In this document: in pieces, positions 14,730 to 25,155 of the stretch
How the letters are laid out: each line of letters opens with the position of its first letter
Position numbering within the stretch: the first letter of the stretch is position 1
Origin: Acanthosepion lycidas
Taxonomy: Eukaryota > Mollusca > Cephalopoda > Sepiida > Sepiidae
Assembly (NCBI GenBank): GCA_963932145.1
Contig: OZ010573.1
Location: forward strand, 94,238,784-94,302,783
DNA: 64,000 bases
Reading direction: 5' to 3'
The notes under the pieces: model-generated
The model's input: only the letters and a program-made list of their open reading frames with translations
What the model was told of the DNA's origin: nothing
Databases searched by the model: none
Translations under genes and position numbers: made by a program

Positions 14730-15765
14730 ATGGAAGGTTTGCAACAAGTAGTCGGCCAAATGTTAAAACTAAATTTGGACCAGCAACAAAAATCAGAAGA
14801 AAGACAACAAATCTTTTTGGATTTACATAAACAGCAAATGGAATTCCAAAAAAATTACGTTTCAGAATGCTGAACTACAACAGAAACAACTTAAAGAATT
14901 ACTCGTAAATGCATTAAAAGGCTCAAACTCTGAAAAAGATACAATATTCTCCCAGATTACAATTTACAATTCAATAGAAACCTTTGAATACGTACCAGAG
15001 AACGGCAAAACGTTCCAGGCCTTTTTACAGGCGCTACGGAGATATTTTCAACGTAGACTGTGAACAATGGCCCAGTAAAAAAAAAGTACGTCTTCTATTG
15101 AGAAAACTTGGAACTACAGAACATAGGTTCGTAGACTTCATACTACCCAAGAAAACGACTGAGTTGGATTTTTCAGAGACGATTAAGCTCTCATCGGAAT
15201 TATTCGGGCCTAACACAACCTAGTTCCACAAATGTTGGAAATGCCTGAACACAGTCAAAGACAACCGGCAAGATTTTCTAACGTTTGCAGCATCGGTGAA
15301 CAAGCTATGTAATTATTTTAAACTAGCCCAACTGACTGCCGATGATTTTAAGTGCTTAATTTTCGCACAAGGTCTAGTATCTGCAGAAGACGCCGAAGTC
15401 AGACGACGGGTTCTAAGCTTGAGAACGAAAAAGGATTGACTCTCCAAAAACTGGCAGAGGACTGTCAAAGAGTAATATCTGTAAAGCGTGACTCAAACAC
15501 TATCGAGGAATCAGGTGTGACTCAGATTAATAAAATCAAAAGTAAGTCTACCACATATTCCCCTCAAAAAGACAAAAGGCAAATCTCATGTCCTAAATTC
15601 CGTAGTAACCAAAACCCAAATAAGTTAAAGAAACCGCCGGGACCATGTTACCATTGTGGTAAATGGCATTGAATTAAATTCTGTCCAGTTAAGAACAAAA
15701 AATATTGCAAAAATTGCAATAAAAGTGGGCATACTTTAACTTCGTGCTGGTGTGCCAAAAGAACG
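14730..15765 (+). pseudogene. gag remnant with two zinc knuckles
   Basis: It begins with MEGLQQVVGQMLKLNLDQQQ at 14730 and continues through several frames. A capsid-like segment includes NGKTFQAFLQALRRYFQRRL (15002-15060) and FAASVNKLCNYFKLAQLTAD (about 15285-15345). The nucleocapsid end has CYHCGKWH, a stop codon, IKFC (about 15646-15685), then an intact CCHC knuckle CKNCNKSGHTLTSC (15707-15750). The product would bind element RNA and form virus-like particles, but internal stops and frameshifts prevent a full-length Gag. There is no gene of its own beyond the element. Confidence 0.8.
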
Positions 15766-15829
15766 AGAAAACCCCAAAATAAAATTAGGCAAGCTCAATC
15801 TGACAATATTGTTGATAGGAATTTAAGAA

Positions 15830-15930
15830 AATATGTAACAGTGGATATTTTCAATAAGTCCATTAAATTCCAGCTTGAAACGGGTTCTGATATTTCAACT
15901 ATTAACTGTCTTACTTGGCGAAAATAAAAC
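15830..15930 (+). pseudogene. retropepsin-type protease remnant
   Basis: The plus frame reads KSIKFQLETGSDISTIN at about 15855-15910. The family active site is L-D-T-G-S/A-D. Here the first catalytic residue is Glu (gaa) in place of Asp, and the frame stops soon afterwards. It lies in the expected place between the zinc knuckles and RT. Confidence 0.8.
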
Positions 15931-16240
15931 AAGCCGACCATGTTAAAAACAGATAAAACAGCAAAATCCGTAACTGGCGCAAATATTAACATTTTAGCCG
16001 AGGTAATACTTACAGTAACACTAAATGGAGTTACCAAAAAGCCCAAAGCCTACGTATTAAAAACTTCAGACAACTTATTTGGAACTGATCGGATAGAAAA
16101 ATTCAATCTTTGGGATTGCCCAATGAGTACATTTTGTCGCAAGATACAAAGTACAACGTCCAATTTGGTAAATCTAAAAAAGGAACTCTAACAACAATTT
16201 CCCCAGGTTTTTTTATGGCGGCCTTGGGAAATGTACTAAA

Positions 16241-17030
16241 ATGAAAGCTAAGTTCAAGGTGAAGGACAGTGCACAACCGGTATTCAAAAAGAAACGGAAT
16301 TTCCCTTTTGATGCTCTAGAGCAAATCAATAAAGAGTTAGATAGACTCGAACAAGCAGGTATTTTGTCAAAAACAGATTTCAGCGAGTGGGCAGCACCTA
16401 CGGTCTACGTAAAAATGAAGTCCAATCAAATACGAGTATGCGCAGATTTTTCCACTGGGTTAAACGATGCCTTGCAAGATCACCATTATCCTATCCCAAG
16501 CCCTGAAGAAATTTTCAATAAACTCAATGGTGGAAAATTTTTTTTCTAAAATCGATCCATCGGACGCATACCTTCAGATAGAGGTGGAAGAACAAAGTTC
16601 CAAATTTCTCTGCATAAACACCCATAGAGGGTTGTACAAATACAACAGGCTGGCTTTTGGAGTAAAGGTTGCGCCTGCAATTTTCCAGCAGGTAATGGAC
16701 GCCATGCTGGGCGATCTTGACTACGCAACAGCCTATTTGGATGATATAATAGTTACTAGTAAAACTACGGCAGAGCACCGGAACCATATAATAAACGTAT
16801 TCGAAAAGTTACAAGAATACGGAGTTAAAGTTAAGGAGGCAAAGTGTGACTTTTTATTACCAGAGATTAAATACTTAGGTCACATTATAAATAAAGATGG
16901 TCATCGGCCGGATCCAGAAAGAACCAACTCGATCAGAAACATGCCGGCCCCAGATAACGTTCAAGCGTTACAAAGCTTCCTCGACCTAGCTAATTTTTTA
17001 CCAAGGGTTCATTAAGAACATGCAATTTTT
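16241..17030 (+). pseudogene. Ty3/gypsy reverse transcriptase, frameshifted
   Basis: The first half (16241-16549) carries FKKKRNFPFDALEQINKELD, the SEWAAP motif and IRVCADFSTGLNDAL. The second half (from about 16545 to 17015, in another frame) carries DPSDAYLQIEVEE, INTHRGLYKYNRLAFGVKVA, the catalytic YLDDIIV (about 16732-16753) and KYLGHIINKDGHRPDPE. The frame change occurs in a T run at about 16540. Motif order and spacing are normal for the family, so the enzyme core is nearly whole apart from the frameshift. It would copy element RNA into cDNA in cytoplasmic particles. Confidence 0.93.
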
Positions 17031-17059
17031 GAGTGGACCTCTAAACCAACTTTTAAAAA

Positions 17060-17315
17060 AAGGACAAACCATAGTCATGGACCCCGGAATGCCAAGACGC
17101 ATTCGAGAAGATCAAGAAAACTCTTACTTCAGACCTCTCCCTCACACATTTCGACCCTAGTCTCGACATCATAGTCGCAAGTGATGCAAGCTCGTACGGA
17201 ATAGGCGCTTGCATATTACATAAACTGCCAGATGGTTCGCGAAAAACTGTGGCTCACGCATCAAGATCTCTACTTCCAGCAAGAGAAACAATAAATCCCA
17301 AGAGGAAAAAATATT
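17060..17315 (+). pseudogene. truncated RNase H
   Basis: The plus frame gives PECQDAFEKIKKTLTSDLSL, then IIVASDASSYGIGACILHK, then KTVAHASRSLLPARETIN. These are the first RNase H motifs of Mag-like elements. The sequence then runs out into A/T-rich leader just before the polypurine tract. The catalytic remainder, the integrase and the spacer are deleted, so this copy would need another element's integrase. Confidence 0.85.
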
Positions 17316-17357
17316 AAGTTTTATTTTTTTCTCTCCGTTTCAAAAAGAAAACTCTTT

Positions 17358-17367
17358 GGAAGGGGGG
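17358..17367 (+). other. polypurine tract
   Basis: ggaagggggg lies immediately upstream of the 3' LTR. This is the expected plus-strand primer site. Confidence 0.85.
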
Positions 17368-17655
17368 TATTGTGAGACCGGAAACTACCTCCACAATAGA
17401 CTCTTCCAGGCCTATATTAAGTAGGCGACATAGCACTCTACAGGAGAGTGACAGAGAGTGATAGAGAGTGATAGAGAGTGAAAGAGAGTGACACAGAAAG
17501 ACAGTGAGAGTCACGTACGACTACCAGTGTTAGACACTAACTTATAGTAAACTCTGCTTACACCATCTCTGTAACTTGTTGTTAATATATCTTTCTTACT
17601 TCTAATCCGTGTTCCGTGTTTTACTTCTGTGGGCTCAACTTTGGCACCCACATCA
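17368..17655 (+). repeat. 3' LTR of the gypsy element
   Basis: The copy matches 13661-13908 except for an expanded GAGTGA/ATAGA-type array at about 17440-17510 and scattered substitutions. It ends cacatca and is followed by the target duplication gtaag. Confidence 0.92.
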
Positions 17656-17660
17656 GTAAG

Positions 17661-18434
17661 ACTGTTCTGTCAAAATAATCTTCTGCTTCTTCCGGATCTG
17701 GGCACATACAGACGATCAACATCAGCCTTAGGATAATACTTGAGGGGGCAGGTGCGAAGGTTTCTCGTTTTGACATTCATTCGTTTAATATCAGAAATGG
17801 TCCAGTTAAGAATCTTGAAAATATGTTGGGCCACATGGACAGCCGATGAGCTTATGGCTGATATTCTGTTTTTTTATTTATTTATTTCAGCTTGGTATTC
17901 AGTATCAGACGCACGCTGCTGTATCACTCCTTTTTTATGCTGTATTTCATCTCCTTCGCTAATTCCAAGGTACTTATAGACTTATTCTTGCTCCAGTTCC
18001 CTAATCTTTGTGCGAAATTTAAATCTATTGAATGTGTTTCTTAAGGCTCCCTTTCTTGGATGTTACTTTTACAAATTTATTTAATCCAAAATCCGATCCT
18101 ATGTCACCACAAAACATTTTATAGTAATGAAGAGATCCTTCAACTCATTATCGCCTTTGTCAAAGAGTTTGAGATTATCCATATATAGTAGGGGATTAAG
18201 TACTTTCTTTTTTTGTGTGTAACCATAACTATTATTGTTTAGTACATACATAAGGGGAGTTAAGGTCATACAAAACAGAAGGGGTGACAGGGAGACTTCT
18301 TGAAAGATTCCTCGTCGGATATTCAGTCTGTCAGAGGTAGCAGTGTCTCTCGCATGATTTACGTATAATATGTTTTTCTACATTCCCATGAGTTTTTTTT
18401 AAAGAAATTTTCTAACACGGGGAAGACTTTGTAA

Positions 18435-18435
<1 letters not shown>
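17661..18435 (-). mobile_element. R4/Dong-like LINE, 5' part (RT), continuing from 13655
   Basis: Minus-strand pieces include RLNIRRGIFQ and LSPLLFCMTLTPLMYVLNN (about 18240-18320), LLYMDNLKLFDKGDNELKD (RT motif C with YMDN in place of YxDD, about 18150-18200), KYLGISEGDEIQH (about 17945) and ADVDRLYVPRSG (about 17690-17725). With the gypsy element removed, the pieces join 12562-13655 into a 1.9-kb 5'-truncated LINE. Its 5' end abuts (ATT)n at 18436. Confidence 0.85.

Positions 18436-18491
<56 letters not shown>
18436..18491. repeat. (ATT)n array at the 5' junction of the R4-like LINE
   Basis: The trinucleotide repeat has the same strand sense as the (ATT)n at the other end of the LINE (12525-12561). 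The LINE therefore sits inside a TAA-type microsatellite. Confidence 0.95.
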
Positions 18492-18970
18492 TAATAAAAG
18501 AGCACCACACCAAGAATATCACGCTGGAGTATAAATATTCAAAGTCCAATAGTGTGAGAAGGAAATGCCCAACAAACTAACATACACGGGAAGATGATGT
18601 GCCTTAAAAAAAAATCAGCATTAAATCTTGCAGGTGGGATCCAGTTGGAGATGACATCAACTTTGGTAAACCGGTATGCTATCACGGTATGCGATTGAGA
18701 GAGTTCCCAAGAATCAAGGCGTGACTCCCTAGTCGCCGTCTTGTCAGACTCATTCTTCAAAGTAAAAAAAAAAAGAACACTATTGGATCAACACTGTTGG
18801 CCACGATGTCCTCTCCCTGGTCCCGCGATACCAGAATCTTAAGTTGAACTAATTCACAAGCAAATCTGAGGTACTTCTTAGGATATTTAATGTCTTAATT
18901 CATAAATTTATATGTAAACATTTCAATCTATGAAGATACGAGGTAATGATAACCATAGGTTGCATAAGAC
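18492..18970. other. unrecognised sequence
   Basis: No feature recognised in this stretch. Confidence 0.4.

Positions 18971-18971
<1 letters not shown>

Positions 18972-19026
<55 letters not shown>
18972..19026. repeat. (ATT)n array
   Basis: An uninterrupted trinucleotide tract. I see no LINE remnant attached to it. Confidence 0.95.
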
Positions 19027-19046
19027 CAACAGAATGTTTAGTACTA

Positions 19047-19147
19047 TTAGGTTGGTGAAAAAATAATGACGTAATAATGTCGTATTTTGATTTATTTTTA
19101 ACGTCAAAAAACGACATTATTACGTCATTATTTTTGCACCAACCTAA
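19047..19147. mobile_element. palindromic mariner-type MITE, type A
   Basis: It is bounded by TA on both sides and is almost a perfect palindrome with termini TTAGGTTGGTG and CACCAACCTAA. The terminal sequence closely resembles the ends of Hsmar1/MADE1-type mariners (TTAGGTTGGTGCAAAA). The core has gacgtaataatgtcg and its complement. It has no coding capacity. Related copies lie at 23407-23816, 38199-38278 and 63058-63137. Confidence 0.92.
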
Positions 19148-19865
19148 TAGTTATTATTTTTGTTGTTCTAGTTATTTAATTTGTATAAAGTTTCACTGAA
19201 ATCTTTTAATTAAACGAAAATTTTAAAACACCGCATTTCACCGGTAAATCAATATGATTTTATTATAATTGCAATAGATGCAATAATCATAATCGAATTC
19301 TCCAAAGGCAATTTTGCATGAACAGGCTGTATTAAGGCAATGAAGTGCTCTTGTAAAATATATTGTCTAGGGCATTAACAGAGTTCTACAATGTCAATTT
19401 TCCTATTATAGAAACTAATCAGTTCTTGGAGGTACGTTAATACGTACTTATTTGGGAAAGGATATTAGAATAATCCAGAACCTCTACAGGCAGCAACCCA
19501 CCCAGCATACGTATATAAAATGCGTTCAGTAAATATGTAAAGATAGAGAGGTATATAAGTCTAGAATATGTCTTCTCACAATTCCTAATCATCCTATAGT
19601 GAGGCGATTCTGTGACAATTAGAAGTCCTGTCGGGATTTATCAATAGTGGCCTCAATCCTAACAACATGAGATATGTAAGTGACACAGTGTGAGTCAGTC
19701 GTGATGGCAAAAACAGAAAACAACTCCTACAGAATGTAGCGAAGGAAAGGGAAGAGATTTAACAAAGCATAAAAAGTTTGACAGGGGAATATGATGGCGC
19801 ATTGGGATGGCGAAGGTCGCCTTCGAAAAAAAAAATCAGAAAAATCGTGAAAGATAAAGAAAAGA
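19148..19865. other. unrecognised sequence
   Basis: No feature recognised. Confidence 0.4.
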
Positions 19866-19869
19866 CGAT

Positions 19870-22690
19870 TCTTTCTTTTTTATGTGACATGTCACTTTAA
19901 GACCTAGGCGATTATGGCTCTCCAATCCTTCCTGTTCTTTGTAGCTTTCAATAAATTTTGTCTTTTTGCTATTTCTCCCAGACCGTGTTCTGCCACCCAC
20001 TTGTTAAGTATATCACGCGATGCTTTCCCTTGCTCCTCTGTCCCTCTATCCGCCTTGTGAGTATCAGATTTTCTAAGCTTTCATTTCTCATATTTTCCAA
20101 GAATTTCGGTTGCATCTTTCTGATATTAAGTTTCCTCTCTGTTTGCAACCTCTCCAAAACCTCATCGTTGCTGGCATGCTTATTTCACAGTATCCTTATC
20201 ATCCGTCTGTAGAGCCTACATCTGTTGCCTGGAGTCTCATCTTTGAGGTAACCTTCCAACATTCACTCCCCTAATAGAGGACCGATATCACATAGCAGTT
20301 CAGTACACATTTCTCTGTTACCATCGAAAGCATCCTGTCTTGTAAAACACTGTTTAACTTTATGGAATACGTATTTGGCCATCACAATACGTCTTCGAGT
20401 CTCAGCGTCGCACGTTCGATCCTCTGTCAGAACACTTCCCAGGTATTTAAATTTCCGTATCTGCTCGATGTTAGTATCCCGGGCCTGTAAATCGCATTTC
20501 TGGCTCACCTTTTTCTTGATGACCATGCATTTTGACTTCATTTAAATTATGCTTCGTCATTTCTTCTCGCTCTTCTTTGCTATCATCTGTAGGAGGTTTT
20601 GTACTTTACTTTCCGTGTCTGCTATCAGCACTGTGTCATCTGTGTATCTTATGTTGCTAGGATTGTGGCCGCCAATGATGAATCCCGACAGGACTTCTAA
20701 TTCTCTCAGAATCGCCTCGCTGTATAGTTTTAATAATTCTGGTGAGAAGACAAAACCTTGCTTTACGCCACTTTCTATTTCTCTTTCCACTGAACTCATT
20801 TTTTAATCTTTATGCAGGCGGTTTGCTGCCAAGAGAGGTTCTTGATCATGTCTTTCCCGCTCTCGCAAATCTTTGTGGCGTACTTTGTCGAACGCCTTTG
20901 CGTCGTCTATGAAACTCAGCTGCCCGTTCTTCTGCATTTGTATTGCTTTTTATGAACATGAATATCGCGTTCCATGATTTGGGGTCTTTAACGAACCCGC
21001 ACTGTTATTGTCCTATCTCTGGCCTGCTACTGCTGCGGGCACTATTCATTAGAATGTGAATGATGAATTTTGTTATGTGACTCATTAGGCTGATTGTTCG
21101 GTGAATTTCATATTTGTTTGCATCTTGTTTCTTAGGCAGTACTATCAAAACAGATCTGCTGAGATCTACCGATATATCCCTACTGTTGTAGATTTCATTT
21201 ATTATTTCTGTGATCTTTTCCATGCCAAAATCATCAAAGGCTTTCTGCTTCTTGTTACACTTCCGTCTGGCCCTGCCGCGTTGTTTCTGTTCAATTTGGC
21301 CAGTGCAGCTTCTACTTCGGTTTTTGGAATTTCAGGCCCGTCGGTAAATCTGTGTATTGCCGGTTGTTCTCTTTCGCCGGGGAAGAGTTATCCAATATAT
21401 TCGTTCCGGCGCTGAAGGATTATTTCTTTCTCTAATATGAGCGTCCCATCCTTGAATTTTAAGCAGCCTGTTGACGAGAATATCTTCAGTCTTGTTAGTT
21501 TTCTTGTTTGTTTATGCATATCACATTAGTGGTACTCAATCTCTCTACACAATGTTTGTTTAAGCACTCTTCTTTAGCCTGTCTGCATTTGGTCCTTATT
21601 ACGTTGTGTAGATTCCTGAATTCTGTTCCGTATCTTGGCAAAATCTCCTGTCTCTTTTGCGTCATGTCGAGAATCATATCAGTGATCCATTCATTTTTTT
21701 CTTCTTCGTCCATTCTTCATTTGGGATGATATCATTTGCTGATATGAAGGAAGCTTCTCTTAGCATGTTCCATTTCGAGATTCCGTTTCCAATTTGTTCC
21801 TCGTATCTTTTCAAACTATCTATATATTTTCCCTTCAGATTCGGATCGCTCTAGAGTTTGTGCTATTTCAATTTGGGTGCAGCGTTAGGCTATCTTCAGT
21901 TTCCGTAGTTTCACGTTTGGGTAGGTTCTGCAGTCTCAGCATTCCTGAATATTTTGTTAATAGTCATGTAGTCAATTTAGTTTTTAGTTTCTCCTCCTGG
22001 GCTTTTCCATTTCCATAACCGTCTCGGATGTTCTTGGAACCCTGTGTTGGCTATTACCTGGTCATTGGCCATGCACTTTTGGACCCACGTTTCTCCACGT
22101 TCATTGCGTTTTCCTAGTCCAGTTTGGCCGGCTATTTCACCTGACTTCTCACTGCCTATTTTCGCGTATTTGCTTCAAATGATAATTATGAATCTTCTTT
22201 GCAATGAGATTTGGCGTTGTCTAGTAGGGAGTATAAAGATTCGGTTTATTTTTCTTTACTTGTGTTATGATAGCTACGTTGAAAGGCTTTCTTTCTGTTT
22301 GACGACTACAAATCTTTCGGATAATTGGTAGTAATCGAGAACGTATTTCTTGAATTCTTGATGTAGCATGAATCCTACTCCTTTATCTTTCTTCTCTCCA
22401 CCTGCATATGTAATCCTGTGATTTTCATTGACAAAATCTCCTTGGTTTGGCCACCTAATTTCACATACTCCTAAGAAATATATTTCTAGCCTACTCATCT
22501 CCTGTTTTACATTTTCTAACTGACCCCAGTTGTTCAAGATGTTCAAGGCCTCGAGAGTTATATTTTCTTTGATGCGAGCAGTCGCTGGATAACGCTCCCG
22601 TGATACCTGTCGCTCATGCCGCCCCTTTCTGAGCGAGGGATATATTCCAAGGAATTTTATCCCTTTAACGACGTTTATACTAGCAGTCGC
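19870..22690 (-). mobile_element. RTE-clade LINE (APE endonuclease plus RT), broken
   Basis: Minus-strand blocks run in order. The endonuclease N-terminus has GQLENVKQEMSRLEIYFLGV, EIRWPNQGDF and YAGGEKKDKGVGFMLHQEF (22274-22546). The connector has EFRNLHNVIRTKCRQAKEE (21495-21713). The RT fingers have HRTISLMSHITKFI (21005-21223). The palm has GVKQGFVFSPELLKLYSEAI and RYTDDTVLIADTE (20557-20799), with YTDD for the usual YADD. The thumb has IRKFKYLGSVLTEDRTCD (20263-20541). The C-terminus reaches about 19870 (ILNKWVAEHGLGEIAKRQ). At 2.8 kb the copy is close to full length, but it needs frameshifts and has stops. It would nick DNA and prime reverse transcription at the target. Confidence 0.88.
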
Positions 22691-23166
22691 TGGAAGAAAA
22701 GATTACGGAAATGTTATGTAATATCATTGCTCCAATATAGAACTGATTACCGGGCAATGTCCTCAAAGATGAAGTATAGACTTGAAGCAACGGAAATGTA
22801 ATTCTACAGAATTCTTTCTATCGAGAGAAAATGTGAGCAATGACATAGATTTAGGGACAATTGAAACGAAAACGACAATTATACTTAACATCAGGAACAG
22901 ACAGTTGACATTTCTACATAATGAGGTAAGAGGGCTTTGAATATTTCTTACTTACAGTAAGGATTGAAGTCGGGAGATACAGAGCAGAATTTCGTCTAAA
23001 TTACATAGTGAACTTGAGTATATGGATGGTGCAGCAACATTTGGAAGACATAACAAAGAGAAAATTTATTGATAGGTACAAAGGGGAGGTAATTTTGAAG
23101 AGCTCTGGTCGCTAACGTCTCGAATGGACACGACAAATAATAATAATAATAATAATAATAATTTTA
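22690..23166 (+). mobile_element. RTE 3' fragment with (AAT)n tail
   Basis: The plus frame at 22690-22860 gives RKRLRKCYVISLLQYRTDYR and KMKYRLEATEM, the RTE thumb and C-terminal region. Later decayed pieces lead to an (AAT)n tail at 23137-23160. It is head to head with the minus RTE copy. Both carry the short block agcagtcgctgg (22578 and 22683). Confidence 0.7.
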
Positions 23167-23360
23167 AGACAAACGCCACAGAGGGAAAAAAATACTCAAA
23201 ATTTACCCGGTAAACTTGAGTTAACTGGGAGTAGAATTTGAGAAAGATACCAAAATTAGAAAATTTTTTATGATTTATGATGGACAGGAAATTCTGGCAA
23301 CCCCATGATCGATCAAGATCGGAAGGGCCACAACACATAGAAGAAGAAATATAGGGGTTG
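23167..23360 (+). mobile_element. second RTE 3'-terminal fragment
   Basis: The sequence at 23290-23357 (catgatcgatcaagatcgga, then a GAAGAA-rich end) matches the 3' end of the RTE fragment at 55150-55210 in plan: a WR-S/T-I-like coding end followed by an A/G-rich tail. The fragment is short, so the call is modest. Confidence 0.5.
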
Positions 23361-23406
23361 ATCTTTTTGGTCATATTACTAAGTTTTACAATCTTAACAC
23401 ATTGTA

Positions 23407-23616
23407 TTAGGTTGGTGCAAAAATAATGACGTGATTATATCGTTTTTTGACGTATTTTTAACGTTAAAAAAAACGACATTATTACGTCATTATTTTTTGC
23501 ACCAACCTAATAATAATAGTATTAGGTTGGTGAAAAAAATAATGTCGTTTACTCACATATTAACATATGTGAAAAAAAAACGACATTATTTTTGCACCAA
23601 CCTAATACTATTATTA
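23407..23616. mobile_element. MITE pair, first copy (type A plus type B)
   Basis: A type A palindrome (23407-23510) and a type B palindrome (23522-23605) each have TTAGGTTGG/CCAACCTAA ends and flanking TA. The core of type B contains tcacatat and catatgtg. The pair is repeated in the next 210 bp. Confidence 0.92.
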
Positions 23617-23816
23617 TTAGGTTGGTGCAAAAATAATGACGTGATTATATCGTTTTTTGACGTATTTTTAACGTTAAAAAAAACGACATTATTACGTCAT
23701 TATTTTTTGCACCAACCTAATAATAATAGTATTAGGTTGGTGAAAAAAATAATGTCGTTTACTCACATATTAACATATGTGAAAAAAAAAACGACATTAT
23801 TTTTGCACCAACCTAA
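23617..23816. mobile_element. MITE pair, second copy (type A plus type B)
   Basis: Copies at 23617-23720 and 23732-23816 reproduce the previous pair with a period of 210 bp. I see one extra A in a poly-A stretch and otherwise near identity. The linker sequence between the MITEs is duplicated too, so this is a tandem duplication of the pair, not four independent insertions. Confidence 0.9.
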
Positions 23817-24700
23817 TACAATTGTCCATTTCTCTAAGTTGGCACTCCATTTCGTTATTTTCACACACACAGTCTTATCTAATATTATCAGGAACTTTTT
23901 AAAATTTTGCTATTAAAACTGATGACAGCTGATTGTTTTTACAGCTTTTGTTACATTTGTGTATTTGATTTCAACTCAGACATAATTTACAGAACATATC
24001 TGTTTCCATGAAATTTTCACGTCCAAACAACGAACAGAAACAATAAACATGATCATTGCGAGCTACAGATAAAAGAAATGCTTTTTTCACAAAATAAATT
24101 GGTTTTCTATCAGCCTGAAACAAGACATAGCTTTTACGTAATTATATGTTACTGAAGCAAAAAAAAAAAAAAGAAGAAATAAAAGAAATTCTTTTAGCCT
24201 GAGACATTGGAATGTTGGGGTAAGACTATAATTTCCTTTCGCTCTATTTTTAAATGAATTTCTCTAATGCGTGTAAATGTCGCTGTGCTGTCTTCGCCTG
24301 TCTCTCTCCAACGCCTTACAATTTGTCAGATTTTATAAGGCACGTCAACGTTTTCGCAATAAAATCATTTTAAACAATCGACGTTAGTAAAATATTATGT
24401 ACAGACTTATATTTGGATGAGGATATCTTGTGAGTTTTAGTCTTTAATATCCAGCCATACGATGAAGGAAACGAAAATGGGCCGTTCATACTAATTGTAT
24501 TGGGAATAAATTGACTTGCATGACCAAATTAGACATCGTGTTGATAGTCGATATTAAAATTTTGGAAACGTAACCCACAAAAGACAGATGTGCCTAAACC
24601 TATGAATTGTATATAAAACTGAGCGACCGTCTCTGTTAATAAGGTACGTTATTTTAAGAGTCTGTCTATATTTATGAGATGAGGTATTATGTGCATTATT
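23817..24700. other. unrecognised sequence
   Basis: No feature recognised. Confidence 0.4.
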
Positions 24701-25008
24701 TACATTATTCGGACTATTGTCCTCATCTTTGTCGCCATATTTATCACAACGTTTCGGCCGTTGTACGTTCCGGCCTTCTTCAGGTGATTGGAATTTCGAA
24801 CTGAACCCTTTATTTCGATCACTGGGGTAGACTATTCTAGTTCCACTTGCTATGTTTGATGGATGTCAGTTATCAGTTATCTCCTGCTAATTTTCCCTCT
24901 GAAAGTTCTCCACTGCCTAAACCGGGTATTGAACTCACACTCTTTGGGTCCTGTCACTGGATCTAACCAACGCCTTTATCCACTGTGCCATGTGTCCTTG
25001 AGGAAATA
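24701..25008 (-). mobile_element. tRNA-derived SINE (family B) with hammerhead-like 3' region
   Basis: On the minus strand a tRNA-like head (about 24915-25003) has an A box TGGCACAGTGG and a B box GTTCAATAC. A body follows (gaactttcagagggaaaatt, then ggttcagttcgaaattcc). Near the 3' end is CTGAAGA, one extra A, a GGCCG/CGGCC stem and GAAAC (24751-24783). The element ends in an AT-rich stretch with attcggactattgtcctc on the plus strand. A second, more decayed copy lies at 52629-52925. Confidence 0.8.
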
Positions 25009-25012
25009 CAAC

Positions 25013-25155
25013 AGTCTACCCCAGTGAGCGAAATAAAGGGTTCAGTTCGAAATTCCAACCACTTGAAGAAGGCCGGAGCGTACAACGGCCCAAACGTTCT
25101 GATAAATATGGCGACAAAGATGAGGACAATAATCCGAATAATGTAAATAATGTAC
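25013..25155 (+). mobile_element. SINE family B body in inverted orientation
   Basis: About 140 bp repeat the body and 3' part of the preceding SINE in the opposite orientation, from taccccagtgagcgaaataa to ccgaataatgtaaataatg. The tRNA head is missing. With 24701-24850 it forms a large inverted repeat around the other copy's tRNA head. Confidence 0.8.

Larger units (their letters stand above)
13656..17660 (+). mobile_element. Ty3/gypsy LTR retrotransposon (Mag-like), integrase-less, nested in a LINE
   Basis: The element runs from the 5' LTR (13661) to the 3' LTR (17655), with flanks gtaaa (13656-13660) and gtaag (17656-17660) as a 5-bp target duplication with one mismatch. Order: LTR, PBS, gag with zinc knuckles, protease, reverse transcriptase, start of RNase H, polypurine tract, LTR. 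The remaining RNase H, the whole integrase and any later ORF are absent. Frameshifts and stops interrupt every ORF, so it is non-autonomous. The RT resembles the K02A2.6-like (Mag clade) group. The tRNA-Ser primer site agrees with what I recall for Mag-type elements. It lies inside a minus-strand R4-like LINE, in opposite orientation. Confidence 0.93.

Noticed and set aside
16524..16787. Minus-strand open frames across the gypsy RT
   Set aside because: They are antisense shadows of the plus-strand reverse transcriptase, which carries all the conserved motifs.
23407..23816. Regularly spaced repeats that could suggest a CRISPR array
   Set aside because: The repeats are palindromic mariner-type MITEs with TA target sites in a eukaryotic sequence, duplicated as a pair. 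There are no unique spacers and no cas genes.
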